From an uncultured Eubacterium sp. (GTDB taxonomy: Bacteria; Bacillota; Clostridia; Oscillospirales; Acutalibacteraceae), in assembly GCA_910577215.1 (NCBI GenBank), contig CAJTMQ010000057.1, forward strand, positions 1 through 10,316: DNA of 10,316 nucleotides. The letters run 5' to 3'. The first letter of the stretch is position 1. Each line of letters starts with the position of its first letter. The notes under the pieces are model-generated. The model did not search any database and was not told where the DNA came from. It saw only the letters and a program-made list of their open reading frames with translations. Made by a program: the position numbers and the translations under genes. Positions 1-7,483 of the stretch are shown here, in pieces.

Positions 1-2355
1 ATTCTGAACGGCAAAAAGAAAATCTCAGACTGCGAAGAATTAGTTATGTCTGAAAATGAAAAGTTTGTTTTTCAGATTGCTGTATTGCCAAAGGAGAACT
101 GCACAGTAAGCAAGATAAGCTGCAGCAGTGAAGCAGATGTGTTTTGTGTGAACACGGATATTGTTGATAAATTCGGTAAAAAGGGCAAAAAGAGCATTGA
201 ATTAAAGAACAACGAAATTCAACCGCTGTTTTTTGTTGCAGATGCAAGCGGCAGGGCAGGCTGCAGGCTTGAATGTAAAATATCAATTGTCACTGATAAG
301 GGCAAGTATTCATTTTCTGTATATTTTAGTGTTAACGATGAGGCTGTTGAAAATTACGGCTATAATGACATTTGGAGTCTTTCAAGGCTTAACTGGCTCA
401 ATTCAGATTTGTTCATTGATGATACTGTTCCGAAGCCGTTTGAATCTCCGCAGCTTAACGGCAGAACAGCTTCAGTGATTGGAAGAGAGTTTGAATTTTC
501 CGCCAGCGGACTTCCTGTTCAGATTCATTCAAAATTTGATGAAGCCGTTCAGGTTACGGATAAAGTGCAGAAAAGTCTTTTTTATAAGAAAGCAGAATTT
601 GTTATAAACGGCAGTTGTGTTCCTGTCGGCAAAACAGACAGTCAAGTTTATAATAACAGAATAGAAAGTGTAACTGCTTGTGAAAATGATGATTACACGG
701 TACGTATTTCATCAACGCTCAGATATGAGGGAATGATTGAATATTCGGTTGAAATAACACCTAAAAGAGATTTTATAAGTGATGATGTATCTCTCAGCTT
801 TTTTGTTTCACCCGCTAACTCCGTTTTAATGCACGGCTTGGGCAAAAGAGCAGTAAAGGCGGAAAGCTTTACAACTAAATGGGATAATCAGAAACAGCAG
901 GACAGCTTATTTATAGGCAGTGTTAACTGCGGAATGAGAATAAAATGGAAAGCAGAGAATTATATCCGCCCGCTTGTGAACATATTTTATAAAAATCTGC
1001 CTCTTGCAGTGCCGAAAGAAACCTGGGATAATTACGGTAAAGGTAAAATATCCGTAAGCACATCAGAACAAGGAACACAGATATGTGCCTCAACAGGCAG
1101 TTTTGAATTTAAAAAGGGAGAAGCAAGGCATTTTGATTTTGAAATTCATTCAACACCGCTTAAGGCCATTGATTATAAAAAAGCATTTTCTGTAAGATAC
1201 AGCCACAGCAATGAACTCAGGGATGAAATAAAAGAGATAAACGAGGCGGCTGAAAAAGGGCTTACCCACGTTATTTTTCATCAGGGCAATATGATAATGC
1301 CGTTCATCAATTATCCGTTTTATGAAACAGAGCGGCTGAAAAATGCGGTTGACTATGCCGCAAAGAAAAATATAGGCATAAAGCTGTATTATACAGAGCG
1401 TGAGCACAGCAATCATATGGCGGAAACCTTTGTATATAAAGCACTTGGTGATGAAATAATACTCCGCAAAAAGGGTGTAAGCCATTCGTGGCAGAAAGAA
1501 AAGCCGCAGTGGTTGATAGATAATTTCGGTGAGGATATTATTCCGGGATGGTTTGTAAAATACAAGCACGGCAAGTATAAGAATGATCATGATATTTCCT
1601 TTATTGTTAAGCCTGATACAAGGCTTGATAATTACTATGTTGAGGGTCTGAACTGGCTTGTTCAAAATATCGGAATAAAGGGGATATATATTGATGATAC
1701 CTCACTGGACAGAACAACGCTTGAACGTGCAAGAAAGGTTTTGCAGCAGACCGACGGTCTCATTGATATGCATATGTGGAACCATGAGGAGGTGCGTGCG
1801 GGGGATGTAAGCTGTATGAATCTGTATACGGAAATTCTGCCGTACTTAGACAGTGTCTGGCTTGGTGAGGGCTTCTTTTATAAAAAGTATTCCCCTGAAT
1901 ATATGCTTGCAGAGGTAAGCGGTATCCCTTATGGCTTAACGGGGCAGATGCTTGAGGGCGGCGGTGATTTCCATGCAGGTATGCTTTACGGAATGAATAA
2001 CCGTTACGGCTGGGGTTATAAAAATGCCGTTCATATGTATAAGGTGTGGGATGATTTCGGAATAACCGAAAGCAGAATGCTGGGCTATTGGCACAGAGAA
2101 AATCCTGCTTCAACAGATAATAAAAATGTTCTTGCAACTGTTTACCTTAAAGAGGATAAAGCACTTATCTGTCTTTATAACTTCTCTTTCAAAAGAGAAA
2201 AATTCAGGTTGAAACTGGATAAAAGACTTCTTTCGTTCGATATAAGTGACGCATTAAAGATTAAATTTGGTAAAGACAGTAAACGAAGAATAAATATAGA
2301 TAAGACTTTTTCTCTCGGTAAACGAAAGGGAATTATACTTGAAATTTCAAAATAA
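1..2355 (+). CDS. DUF6067 / glycoside-hydrolase-like protein, 5'-truncated by the window edge
   Basis: The frame is open from base 1, and the first ATG (46) has no convincing ribosome binding site, so the true start almost certainly lies outside the window; 784 residues are visible. I recognise it by overall pattern as the DUF6067 'glycoside hydrolase domain' type, with an N-terminal beta-rich half and a C-terminal TIM-barrel-like half. Counting from the ATG at 46, a block with GLG, KWDNQKQQD and IGSVNCGMRIKWK lies near residues 265-305, the barrel-like segment GIYIDDTSLDR at 546-556 and MWNHEE at 577-582. Paired acidic residues D550/D551 at a strand end are the sort of residues retaining or inverting glycosidases use, but I cannot name the catalytic pair. 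It sits 12 bases before a GH29 fucosidase and shares its transcript, so a role in the same glycan pathway is likely. The substrate is unknown, and no secretion signal can be judged because the N-terminus is missing. Confidence 0.75.
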   Translation: MLNGKKKISDCEELVMSENEKFVFQIAVLPKENCTVSKISCSSEADVFCVNTDIVDKFGKKGKKSIELKNNEIQPLFFVADASGRAGCRLECKISIVTDKGKYSFSVYFSVNDEAVENYGYNDIWSLSRLNWLNSDLFIDDTVPKPFESPQLNGRTASVIGREFEFSASGLPVQIHSKFDEAVQVTDKVQKSLFYKKAEFVINGSCVPVGKTDSQVYNNRIESVTACENDDYTVRISSTLRYEGMIEYSVEITPKRDFISDDVSLSFFVSPANSVLMHGLGKRAVKAESFTTKWDNQKQQDSLFIGSVNCGMRIKWKAENYIRPLVNIFYKNLPLAVPKETWDNYGKGKISVSTSEQGTQICASTGSFEFKKGEARHFDFEIHSTPLKAIDYKKAFSVRYSHSNELRDEIKEINEAAEKGLTHVIFHQGNMIMPFINYPFYETERLKNAVDYAAKKNIGIKLYYTEREHSNHMAETFVYKALGDEIILRKKGVSHSWQKEKPQWLIDNFGEDIIPGWFVKYKHGKYKNDHDISFIVKPDTRLDNYYVEGLNWLVQNIGIKGIYIDDTSLDRTTLERARKVLQQTDGLIDMHMWNHEEVRAGDVSCMNLYTEILPYLDSVWLGEGFFYKKYSPEYMLAEVSGIPYGLTGQMLEGGGDFHAGMLYGMNNRYGWGYKNAVHMYKVWDDFGITESRMLGYWHRENPASTDNKNVLATVYLKEDKALICLYNFSFKREKFRLKLDKRLLSFDISDALKIKFGKDSKRRINIDKTFSLGKRKGIILEISK

Positions 2356-2367
2356 CGGAGTGAAATT

Positions 2368-3834
2368 ATGATTGATGAATATCTGAAAAAAGTTGATACA
2401 GTAATTGACAACGGCAGATACAAAGCGGATTGGGAATCTCTTTGCAGTCACGAAACACCGAAATGGTATCGCAATGCAAAATTCGGAATTTTTATCCATT
2501 GGGGAATTTACAGTGTTCCTGCGCACGGAACAGAGTGGTACTCCCGAACGATGTATGATAAAATGCATCCCGATTATAAGTTTCATATTAAAAACTTCGG
2601 AAATCAAAAAGATTTTGGTTACAAAGACTTTATTCCTATGTTCAAGGGAGAGTATTTTAACGCCGACGAATGGGCTTCTCTTTTTAAAGAGAGCGGTGCT
2701 AAATATGTTATGCCTGTTGCAGAGCATCATGATGGTTTTGCAATGTATGATACAAAGCTGAACCGTTGGAATTCTGTTAATATGGGACCGCATCGTGATG
2801 TTGCAGGAGAAATAAAGGCTGCCTGTGAAAAGCAGGGACTTGTATACTGTGCATCAAATCATAGGGCAGAGCATTATTTCTTTATGAATATGGGCAGAAC
2901 AATAGACAGCGATGTAAACGATGAAGAATTTGCTGATTTTTATGGACCTGCTTATTACAGCAAGCATTTTCATTCTTTCAGAATGGAAACAAATGTAAGA
3001 ACAGAATCGCCTACAGAAGAATTTTTAAAGGATTGGCTTGTGAGAAACTGCGAGTTTATAGATCGTTATCAGCCGGGCGTAGTTTATTTTGATTGGTGGA
3101 TACATAATAAAGCCTTTAAGTCCTATCTTCAGAAATTTGCCGCATATTATTATAATCGGGCAGAGGAATGGGGCAAGGAGGTTTCAATAAATTATAAGCA
3201 TAATGCTTTTCCGCCGAATTGTGCAACCTTTGATGTTGAGCGTGGTGCATTAAAGGATATATCTCCTGTTCCGTGGCAGACCTGCACTGCTGTTGCAAAA
3301 AATTCATGGGGATATACGGAAAATAATAAATTCAAATCCGTTTATCATATTGTGTGCGATTTGATTGATATTGTAAGTAAAAACGGAATGATGCTTCTTA
3401 ATGTAGGACCAAAAGCCGACGGAACGATAACAGAGGAGGAAACGGCTGTTCTCAAGGGTATCGGAAAGTGGCTGTCTGTTAATGGTGAGGGAATTTATGA
3501 TACCATTCCGTGGAAAGTCTTTGGTGAGGGCAAAGCTAATGTAAAAGACGGCTTTTTCCAGGATAATAAGAATAAGGGATATACTGTAAAGGATTTTCGC
3601 TTTACGTATAAAAAGGGTGCAATCTATGCTTTTCAGATGAAACCGTGTAAGAACAAAATCGTTAAAATGAAAAGCTTTAAAACAATCAATGCAGATTTAC
3701 TTGTAAAAAGCGTAACGCTGCTTGAAACCGGCAGTAAGCTTTACTTTGAAAGAAATAAAAAATGTATGGTAATCAGGCTTCCCGAAAATATTAATTCGGA
3801 TTTGCCGTTATGTTTTAAAATTGAACTTGAATAA
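2368..3834 (+). CDS. GH29 alpha-L-fucosidase, predicted cytoplasmic
   Basis: The 488-residue protein should release terminal alpha-L-fucose from oligosaccharides by a retaining mechanism. Family hallmarks are visible in order: WYRNAKFGIFIHWG (33-46), the EHHDGFAMYD block (119-128), VVYFDWW (238-244), PWQTC with SWGY (302-316), and the LLNVGPKADGTI block (343-354). D242 in the FDWW motif is in the position of the GH29 nucleophile. E291 in VERG is the best candidate for the acid/base, but this residue is poorly conserved in the family, so the assignment is tentative. A C-terminal beta-sandwich-like tail follows from about residue 385. There is no signal peptide, so it should act on imported oligosaccharides. 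The start at 2368 is supported by GGAG eight bases upstream. It is the middle gene of a three-gene operon, with 12 bases to the upstream gene and 21 to the downstream GH16 gene. Confidence 0.93.
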   Translation: MIDEYLKKVDTVIDNGRYKADWESLCSHETPKWYRNAKFGIFIHWGIYSVPAHGTEWYSRTMYDKMHPDYKFHIKNFGNQKDFGYKDFIPMFKGEYFNADEWASLFKESGAKYVMPVAEHHDGFAMYDTKLNRWNSVNMGPHRDVAGEIKAACEKQGLVYCASNHRAEHYFFMNMGRTIDSDVNDEEFADFYGPAYYSKHFHSFRMETNVRTESPTEEFLKDWLVRNCEFIDRYQPGVVYFDWWIHNKAFKSYLQKFAAYYYNRAEEWGKEVSINYKHNAFPPNCATFDVERGALKDISPVPWQTCTAVAKNSWGYTENNKFKSVYHIVCDLIDIVSKNGMMLLNVGPKADGTITEEETAVLKGIGKWLSVNGEGIYDTIPWKVFGEGKANVKDGFFQDNKNKGYTVKDFRFTYKKGAIYAFQMKPCKNKIVKMKSFKTINADLLVKSVTLLETGSKLYFERNKKCMVIRLPENINSDLPLCFKIELE

Positions 3835-3855
3835 ATAGATAATGGGGTGTAATTT

Positions 3856-4905
3856 ATGAAAAAATATGTGAAGGTTATTGCTTTGGCGGCAGCAGTGTTG
3901 TGTGCGTGTATTGTTTTATTTGTGTTTTCCTCCTGCTCTGCTTCAAAGGCTGATGATTGGAGGAGTGAGGGCTACGATTTGTCAGTTCCCATCCTTGGTG
4001 AAAACGGCTGGTATATGGTTTTTGAGGATGATTTCGACGGAACTGAATTGAATGAGGGCATAACCTTTGGTGACGGATACACAGGCAGTAAAGAGATATG
4101 GACAGCTTCGCCTCACGCTGTAAGGTGGAACAGTGATGATGAAAGAAAGCCTGAGCAGTCCTCATACTGGTGTGATGAAATGGTAGAGGTTAAGGACGGA
4201 AATGCCGTTATTTATTCAAGATATGAGGATAATCATCAATGCAGCGGTGACTGCCCGCAGATAGGCAGGTTCTCAAGCGGAATTGAAACAAGGAAAATTA
4301 CGGGTGATAACAACAATAATAAGGGCAGCAATGATGAACTGCTGTTTTCACAGGCTTTCGGTTATTTTGAATGCCGTGTTAAGCTTCCCGATGCAGACGG
4401 CTTGTGGTCAGCTTTCTGGCTTCAGTCCTCAAATCAGAGAAAGGTTGCGGCTGCAGGTGTAGACGGAACTGAAATTGATGTTTATGAAAGTGCGTTCAGA
4501 AAAAGCAGACAGAGCAAAACAGGGCATGCTCTTCTTTGGAACGGTTACGGAAAATATGCAGACAGCAGTGCGAAGCAAATTGAGCTTTCACAGGATTTGT
4601 ATAACGGCTATCACACATATGCACTTAAATGGACCCCCGAATACTATGTATTTTATGTAGACGGTGAGGCCACATGGGCAACAATGGCAGGCGGAGTTTC
4701 GCACGTTGAGGAGTTTTTGCGTTTAACCGTTGAAATTGATGCAGGTGACGGCTGGGGACCTCACGGTCAGAAAATAGGTCAGTTTGACCATAACACGGAA
4801 AGTGAATTTCTGATTGATTATGTTAAGGTATGGCAGAATGAAAACTATGAGCAGTTTATCATTGATGATGCCTGCTTTGAGGGTTCACTTGATATGGATA
4901 ACTGA
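3856..4905 (+). CDS. GH16 family glycoside hydrolase, predicted surface lipoprotein
   Basis: The 349-residue protein has a positively charged N-terminus (MKKYVK), a hydrophobic core and a lipobox-like FSSC, with C27 as the likely lipidated cysteine; F at -3 is less usual but seen in Clostridia. The mature part is a jelly-roll GH16 domain: EDDFDGTELNE near 57-67, FGYFECRVKLP at 168-178, LWSAFWLQS at 183-191, and the catalytic EIDVYE at 206-211. E206, D208 and E211 match nucleophile, assisting Asp and acid/base of the ExDxxE form with a beta-bulge. WHxYALxW-type sequence (HTYALKW) and a final VKVWQN strand complete the fold. GH16 enzymes are endo-acting on beta-1,3 or beta-1,4 glucans and galactans, and some act on mucin O-glycans; the sequence alone does not decide which. 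GGGGTG eight bases upstream supports the start. Being the only exported enzyme visible in the operon, it probably makes the first cut. Confidence 0.9.
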   Translation: MKKYVKVIALAAAVLCACIVLFVFSSCSASKADDWRSEGYDLSVPILGENGWYMVFEDDFDGTELNEGITFGDGYTGSKEIWTASPHAVRWNSDDERKPEQSSYWCDEMVEVKDGNAVIYSRYEDNHQCSGDCPQIGRFSSGIETRKITGDNNNNKGSNDELLFSQAFGYFECRVKLPDADGLWSAFWLQSSNQRKVAAAGVDGTEIDVYESAFRKSRQSKTGHALLWNGYGKYADSSAKQIELSQDLYNGYHTYALKWTPEYYVFYVDGEATWATMAGGVSHVEEFLRLTVEIDAGDGWGPHGQKIGQFDHNTESEFLIDYVKVWQNENYEQFIIDDACFEGSLDMDN

Positions 4906-4927
4906 ATCAATTAATAAGACCGATAAA

Positions 4928-4954
4928 AAGGGGCGGATTATATATCCGCCCCTT
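4928..4954. terminator. Bidirectional rho-independent terminator between convergent operons
   Basis: A perfect 11-bp stem (4928-4938 with 4944-4954) encloses a 5-base loop. On the minus strand the stem is followed by TTTTT, giving a good terminator for the hydrolase gene. On the plus strand the tail is only moderately T-rich, but the hairpin lies 22 bases after the GH16 stop and no other stop signal is visible for that operon. Confidence 0.8.
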
Positions 4955-4972
4955 AATGATTTATAATGTATC

Positions 4973-5779
4973 TTATAACTTCATAAAATCTTTTAGTATT
5001 TCTGTTGCAATTTTATCATATTTCTTTGAAAAACCATGCCTGCCATTTTCTATCGATTCAAATCTGACGTTTCTGGATGGAATGGCATTCTTATATGTTT
5101 CGTATGCCTTTTTTGCATAATTAATATTTACAATTTTATCTTTTGTCCCGTGAACAATTAAAACGTCTTTCTGATAGTTTTTAATTTCCTCAAAAGGATT
5201 TATTTTTATAACATCTTCTACATAACATTTTCCAAGTTTCATCGGGCCGCATCTTATTATTTTCGGCAAATTATTCGGATCAAATTTTGCAAATAGCATT
5301 TTTCCTTTATTTGCATCATCCGGAATACAGAGTGCAGGATAAAAAAGGACTAATTTATTTATATTATATTTTTCTTTTGCCGCAGCCAAAGCTGAAACAA
5401 ATCCACCCTGGCTGCATCCCATAATGGTAATGTTTTTTCGGTTAGCATACTTTTTGCTGGCAGCATAAGCAATTACGCTTTCTATATCTCTGACCTCTGT
5501 CAGGACAGACATTTCAGTTGTTAAGCCATCACTTTTTCCTTTTATAACACTTCCGCCGCAAAAATCAAAAGTATAAGCTAAATACCCCATATTTGCTAAC
5601 TCTATTGCATATTTTTTTACTGTATCCTGAAAGGCCATAAACCCGTGACAAACTATTGCTATTGGTAAGTTATTCCCTGTTGGTCTGTATTCAGTTCCGC
5701 GAATGGTAAGATTATCTCTTTTACATTCAAACAGTGTTTTGCTTATGTTATTTTCCTTATCTGCTTTAATTTTAAACAT
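4973..5779 (-). CDS. Alpha/beta hydrolase, feruloyl/cinnamoyl-esterase-like
   Basis: This 268-residue enzyme has a full alpha/beta-hydrolase triad: oxyanion-hole segment VCHGF (43-47), nucleophile elbow GCSQGG with S123, acid D214 in VHGTKDKIV, and H248 in GRHGF. The segment AKFDPNNLP (164-172), the lid before D214 and the general layout resemble the Est1E/LJ0536 group of intracellular feruloyl/cinnamoyl esterases, so an ester of a small aromatic or acyl group on a sugar is a reasonable substrate. A peptidase of the S9/S33 type is a weaker alternative. I chose the ATG at 5779 because AGAAGAGA stands just upstream and the fold starts there. The frame remains open to a GTG at 5923, but those 48 extra residues lack any hydrolase feature. 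No signal peptide is seen. It ends 18 bases before the shared terminator with the GH operon and may be functionally linked to it. Confidence 0.85.
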   Translation of the reverse strand: MFKIKADKENNISKTLFECKRDNLTIRGTEYRPTGNNLPIAIVCHGFMAFQDTVKKYAIELANMGYLAYTFDFCGGSVIKGKSDGLTTEMSVLTEVRDIESVIAYAASKKYANRKNITIMGCSQGGFVSALAAAKEKYNINKLVLFYPALCIPDDANKGKMLFAKFDPNNLPKIIRCGPMKLGKCYVEDVIKINPFEEIKNYQKDVLIVHGTKDKIVNINYAKKAYETYKNAIPSRNVRFESIENGRHGFSKKYDKIATEILKDFMKL

Positions 5780-5781
5780 AT

Positions 5782-5937
5782 TTATATCTCTTCTAAAATT
5801 TCTGTCAATTTCATAATTACATCTGCAATTTCCTGTGTTCAAGGCCCCAAGGTTTATAGGATGAATTCCGTTTGCTGCAATCGCTTTTGGCTCAATAGAT
5901 GGCTGAGTTTCATCAGATTCCACTGCCGCTTTTAATT
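5782..5937 (-). other. Long leader of the hydrolase gene with possible frameshifted gene remnant
   Basis: Between the predicted transcription start (about 5974) and the hydrolase ATG lies roughly 195 bases that read openly in the hydrolase frame after TGA TAA stops at about 5938-5943. The reading contains IEPKAIAANGIHPINLG and then becomes cysteine-rich and unconvincing. In another frame the later part reads TQEIADVIMKLTEILEEI, followed by a stop two bases before the hydrolase ATG. One indel near 5835 would join the two into a plausible helical protein C-terminus of about 50 residues. I do not recognise the family. It may be a decayed gene end, or a plain leader whose frame is open by chance. 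Confidence 0.35.
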
Positions 5938-5980
5938 CTTATCACAGAAAGGTATTGTCTTTCAATTAAAGCCTGAATAA

Positions 5981-6009
5981 ATTATACCATAGAATAAGCG
6001 GATATGCAA
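5981..6009 (-). promoter_or_regulatory. Extended -10 promoter for the hydrolase gene
   Basis: On the minus strand TTGCAT (6009-6004) is followed after exactly 17 bases by TATAAT (5986-5981), with TGG directly before it, which makes an extended -10. Transcription would begin near 5974. The -35 box lies inside the 3' part of the regulator's terminator hairpin, so the two signals share sequence. Confidence 0.65.
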
Positions 6010-6025
6010 TTGTTTGCATATCCGC
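5998..6025 (-). terminator. Hairpin terminator after the AraC regulator gene
   Basis: A perfect 12-bp stem with a 4-base loop starts 8 bases beyond the regulator stop codon. The minus-strand tail TTATTCTAT is only partly T-rich, so termination may be incomplete and allow some read-through into the hydrolase gene. Confidence 0.6.
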
Positions 6026-6032
6026 CTGGGTT

Positions 6033-6902
6033 TTATGATTTTTTAACCGGTATCCATACCTCGCTTTTGTAATCGGGTGAATTCATAGCCATTGCCGTGT
6101 AAGCCTCAATATCCAGTTCATATGTGGGCTCATATGCTGCAATCGGAAAAATTTCAGATGAAATTTTATGCCATATTTTCTGCATAGCATCAGGCATAGG
6201 ACCAATGCATTCAAACACAAGCCAGCTTCGTGCGGGAATTTTGTTTTTTCGGAATCCTTCAGGTACAATGCAGTTTTCGGCACAAGGGGATGCTATTGCA
6301 TAATCAAACGATTTTTTATCCGTTCGGGTGTTGTTATAGCAAATGCCGAAAATAAATGTTTTGTCATTTGTTAATTCAAGCAGGGTCTTGACCGTGCCGT
6401 CTGCATGTGAACGCTCCCAGAATGCAGGAATTGTGTTTTTGTTTACGGAATCATCAATCTCCTGCGGTTCGCATTTTTCAAGCACATAAAATGCTTCCTT
6501 TTCAACAAGTTTGTAGTTCATCATACTACCGCCTTTCAATGTTAAACTCACGTACAGGCGAGAAAAGGTTATTAGCTTTGAGCCATCCTTCTTAGCTTCA
6601 AACGGTGTTATGCCGTGAAATTTGGTGAATGCTCTTGTAAAGCTTTCAGGTGAACTGTAGCCGTATTTCAATGCAACATCAATTACCTTGCTGTTCTTGG
6701 TGCAAAGCTCACTGCCGGCAAGAGTAAGACGCCTGTTGCGTATATATTCTCCAAGAGAATAGCCGCACAATACACCGAATATTTTCTGAAAATAATAACT
6801 TGATGCTGCAGCACATTTAGCTATTTCCCCATAATCGAGTTCTTCGGTTATATTATTTTCAATGTAATCAATTGCATTTTGTATTCCGCTTGCCCAATCC
6901 AT
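6033..6902 (-). CDS. AraC-family transcriptional regulator with GyrI-like effector domain
   Basis: The 289-residue protein begins with an AraC/XylS DNA-binding domain of two helix-turn-helix motifs: the first around residues 25-45 (YGEIAKCAAASSYYFQKIF), the second around 72-95 ending in the family signature GYSSPESFTRAFTKFHGITPFE. Residues 127-288 form a GyrI-like/BmrR-type small-molecule-binding domain with the usual ending (EVWIPVKK). The N-terminal HTH plus C-terminal GyrI order is a standard clostridial type linked to multidrug or small-ligand sensing. GGGAGA eight bases upstream of the ATG at 6902 decides the start; a longer frame to 6929 lacks such a site. The gene is divergent from the small DAK-related gene and followed by the hydrolase gene, either of which could be its target. 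The ligand cannot be inferred. Confidence 0.92.
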   Translation of the reverse strand: MDWASGIQNAIDYIENNITEELDYGEIAKCAAASSYYFQKIFGVLCGYSLGEYIRNRRLTLAGSELCTKNSKVIDVALKYGYSSPESFTRAFTKFHGITPFEAKKDGSKLITFSRLYVSLTLKGGSMMNYKLVEKEAFYVLEKCEPQEIDDSVNKNTIPAFWERSHADGTVKTLLELTNDKTFIFGICYNNTRTDKKSFDYAIASPCAENCIVPEGFRKNKIPARSWLVFECIGPMPDAMQKIWHKISSEIFPIAAYEPTYELDIEAYTAMAMNSPDYKSEVWIPVKKS

Positions 6903-6966
6903 AAAATCTCTCCCAACGTGTGATTCCATTGTAAAGCTTTTGAATTATTTTATCCTAACATTTTGT

Positions 6967-6986
6967 GCTCTCTTCTGCAAGAGGGC
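6967..6986. promoter_or_regulatory. Imperfect inverted repeat in the divergent intergenic region
   Basis: GCTCTCTT (6967-6974) and AAGAGGGC (6979-6986) form an 8-bp inverted repeat with one mismatch and a 4-base centre. It sits between the AraC gene and the small divergent gene, upstream of the latter's -35 box. It could be a regulator binding site or a short transcript hairpin; nothing else supports it. Confidence 0.25.
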
Positions 6987-7001
6987 TGATAAACTTTGGT
7001 A

Positions 7002-7030
7002 TTGCTATTTGTTTTTATTGGTAGTAAAAT
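7002..7030 (+). promoter_or_regulatory. Promoter for the small DAK-related gene
   Basis: TTGCTA (7002-7007), a 17-base spacer and TAAAAT (7025-7030) give a plausible housekeeping promoter. Transcription would start near 7037, leaving a leader of about 25 bases that contains the AAAGGTG ribosome binding site. Confidence 0.5.
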
Positions 7031-7062
7031 AAATTCAGATAAGATTATGAAAGGTGAATAAT

Positions 7063-7314
7063 ATGCTTGAATTTAGATATGACACACAACTGCTGATAGA
7101 CGGAAAAAATCTTGATGAAGATGCAATCAACAGCTATTTTGTTAACAACTTTAAGGGCGATTGCCTGCTTGCAGTAGGGGATGAAGAACTGATAAAAATT
7201 CATTTCCATACTAATGAGCCGTGGAAGGTGCTTGAGTACTGTGCCTCACTTGGTGAAATATATGATATTGTTGTTGAGGATATGGACAGGCAGGAGCGCG
7301 GACTAAAAGGTTAA
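7063..7314 (+). CDS. Small stand-alone protein related to the DAK1-like/DegV-linked domain of FakA (YloV)
   Basis: The 83-residue protein matches the pattern of one module of FakA/YloV-type dihydroxyacetone-kinase-like proteins: a start of the FRYDTQLLIDG type, GDCLLAVGDEELIKIHFHTNEP (32-53), WKVLEYCASLGEIYDI, and the close DMDRQ. In full-length FakA this module follows the nucleotide-binding DhaL domain and works with DegV-type fatty-acid-binding proteins; here DhaL is absent, so the protein cannot be a kinase by itself. Similar free-standing genes occur in gut Firmicutes under names such as 'kinase to dihydroxyacetone kinase'; their role is unknown. I prefer the ATG at 7063 because AAAGGTG stands in front of it; a GTG at 7054 would overlap that site. 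It has its own promoter and terminator, so it is a single-gene unit divergent from the AraC regulator. Confidence 0.75.
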   Translation: MLEFRYDTQLLIDGKNLDEDAINSYFVNNFKGDCLLAVGDEELIKIHFHTNEPWKVLEYCASLGEIYDIVVEDMDRQERGLKG

Positions 7315-7330
7315 TTGTATCATTTGTATT

Positions 7331-7365
7331 AAAAAAGGACGAGGTTGATTCCCCGTCCTTTTTTT
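7331..7365 (+). terminator. Rho-independent terminator after the small DAK-related gene
   Basis: GGACGAGG and CCCCGTCC pair with one mismatch around a 6-base loop and are followed by seven T's. A-rich sequence on the other side means it could also act on the minus strand, where it lies beyond the flavodoxin gene. Confidence 0.88.
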
Positions 7366-7483
7366 GAGATTAAAGGATATGATGCTATGATTGGATAATC
7401 TGAAAATACATATACTTTTACATTAATTAAAAATCTTTTGCTGAATAAGGTATTCTAATACCTGCTGTTATGCTTTTGAATTC

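Noticed and set aside
46..48. ATG at 46 as the real start of the DUF6067 gene
   Set aside because: No ribosome binding site precedes it and the frame stays open to base 1; the gene most likely begins upstream of the window.
1150..1665. Long antisense reading frame inside the DUF6067 gene
   Set aside because: It is the antisense shadow of a well-supported gene, with no ribosome site and odd composition.
6903..6960. Promoter for the AraC gene on the minus strand
   Set aside because: AT-rich -10-like hexamers are present, but none has a -35 at a usual spacing, so no site could be chosen with confidence.
7448..7463. AGGTATTCTAATACCT palindrome downstream of the flavodoxin gene
   Set aside because: A 6-bp stem with a 4-base loop and no T-run; too weak to call a terminator, and no promoter is near enough to call it an operator.
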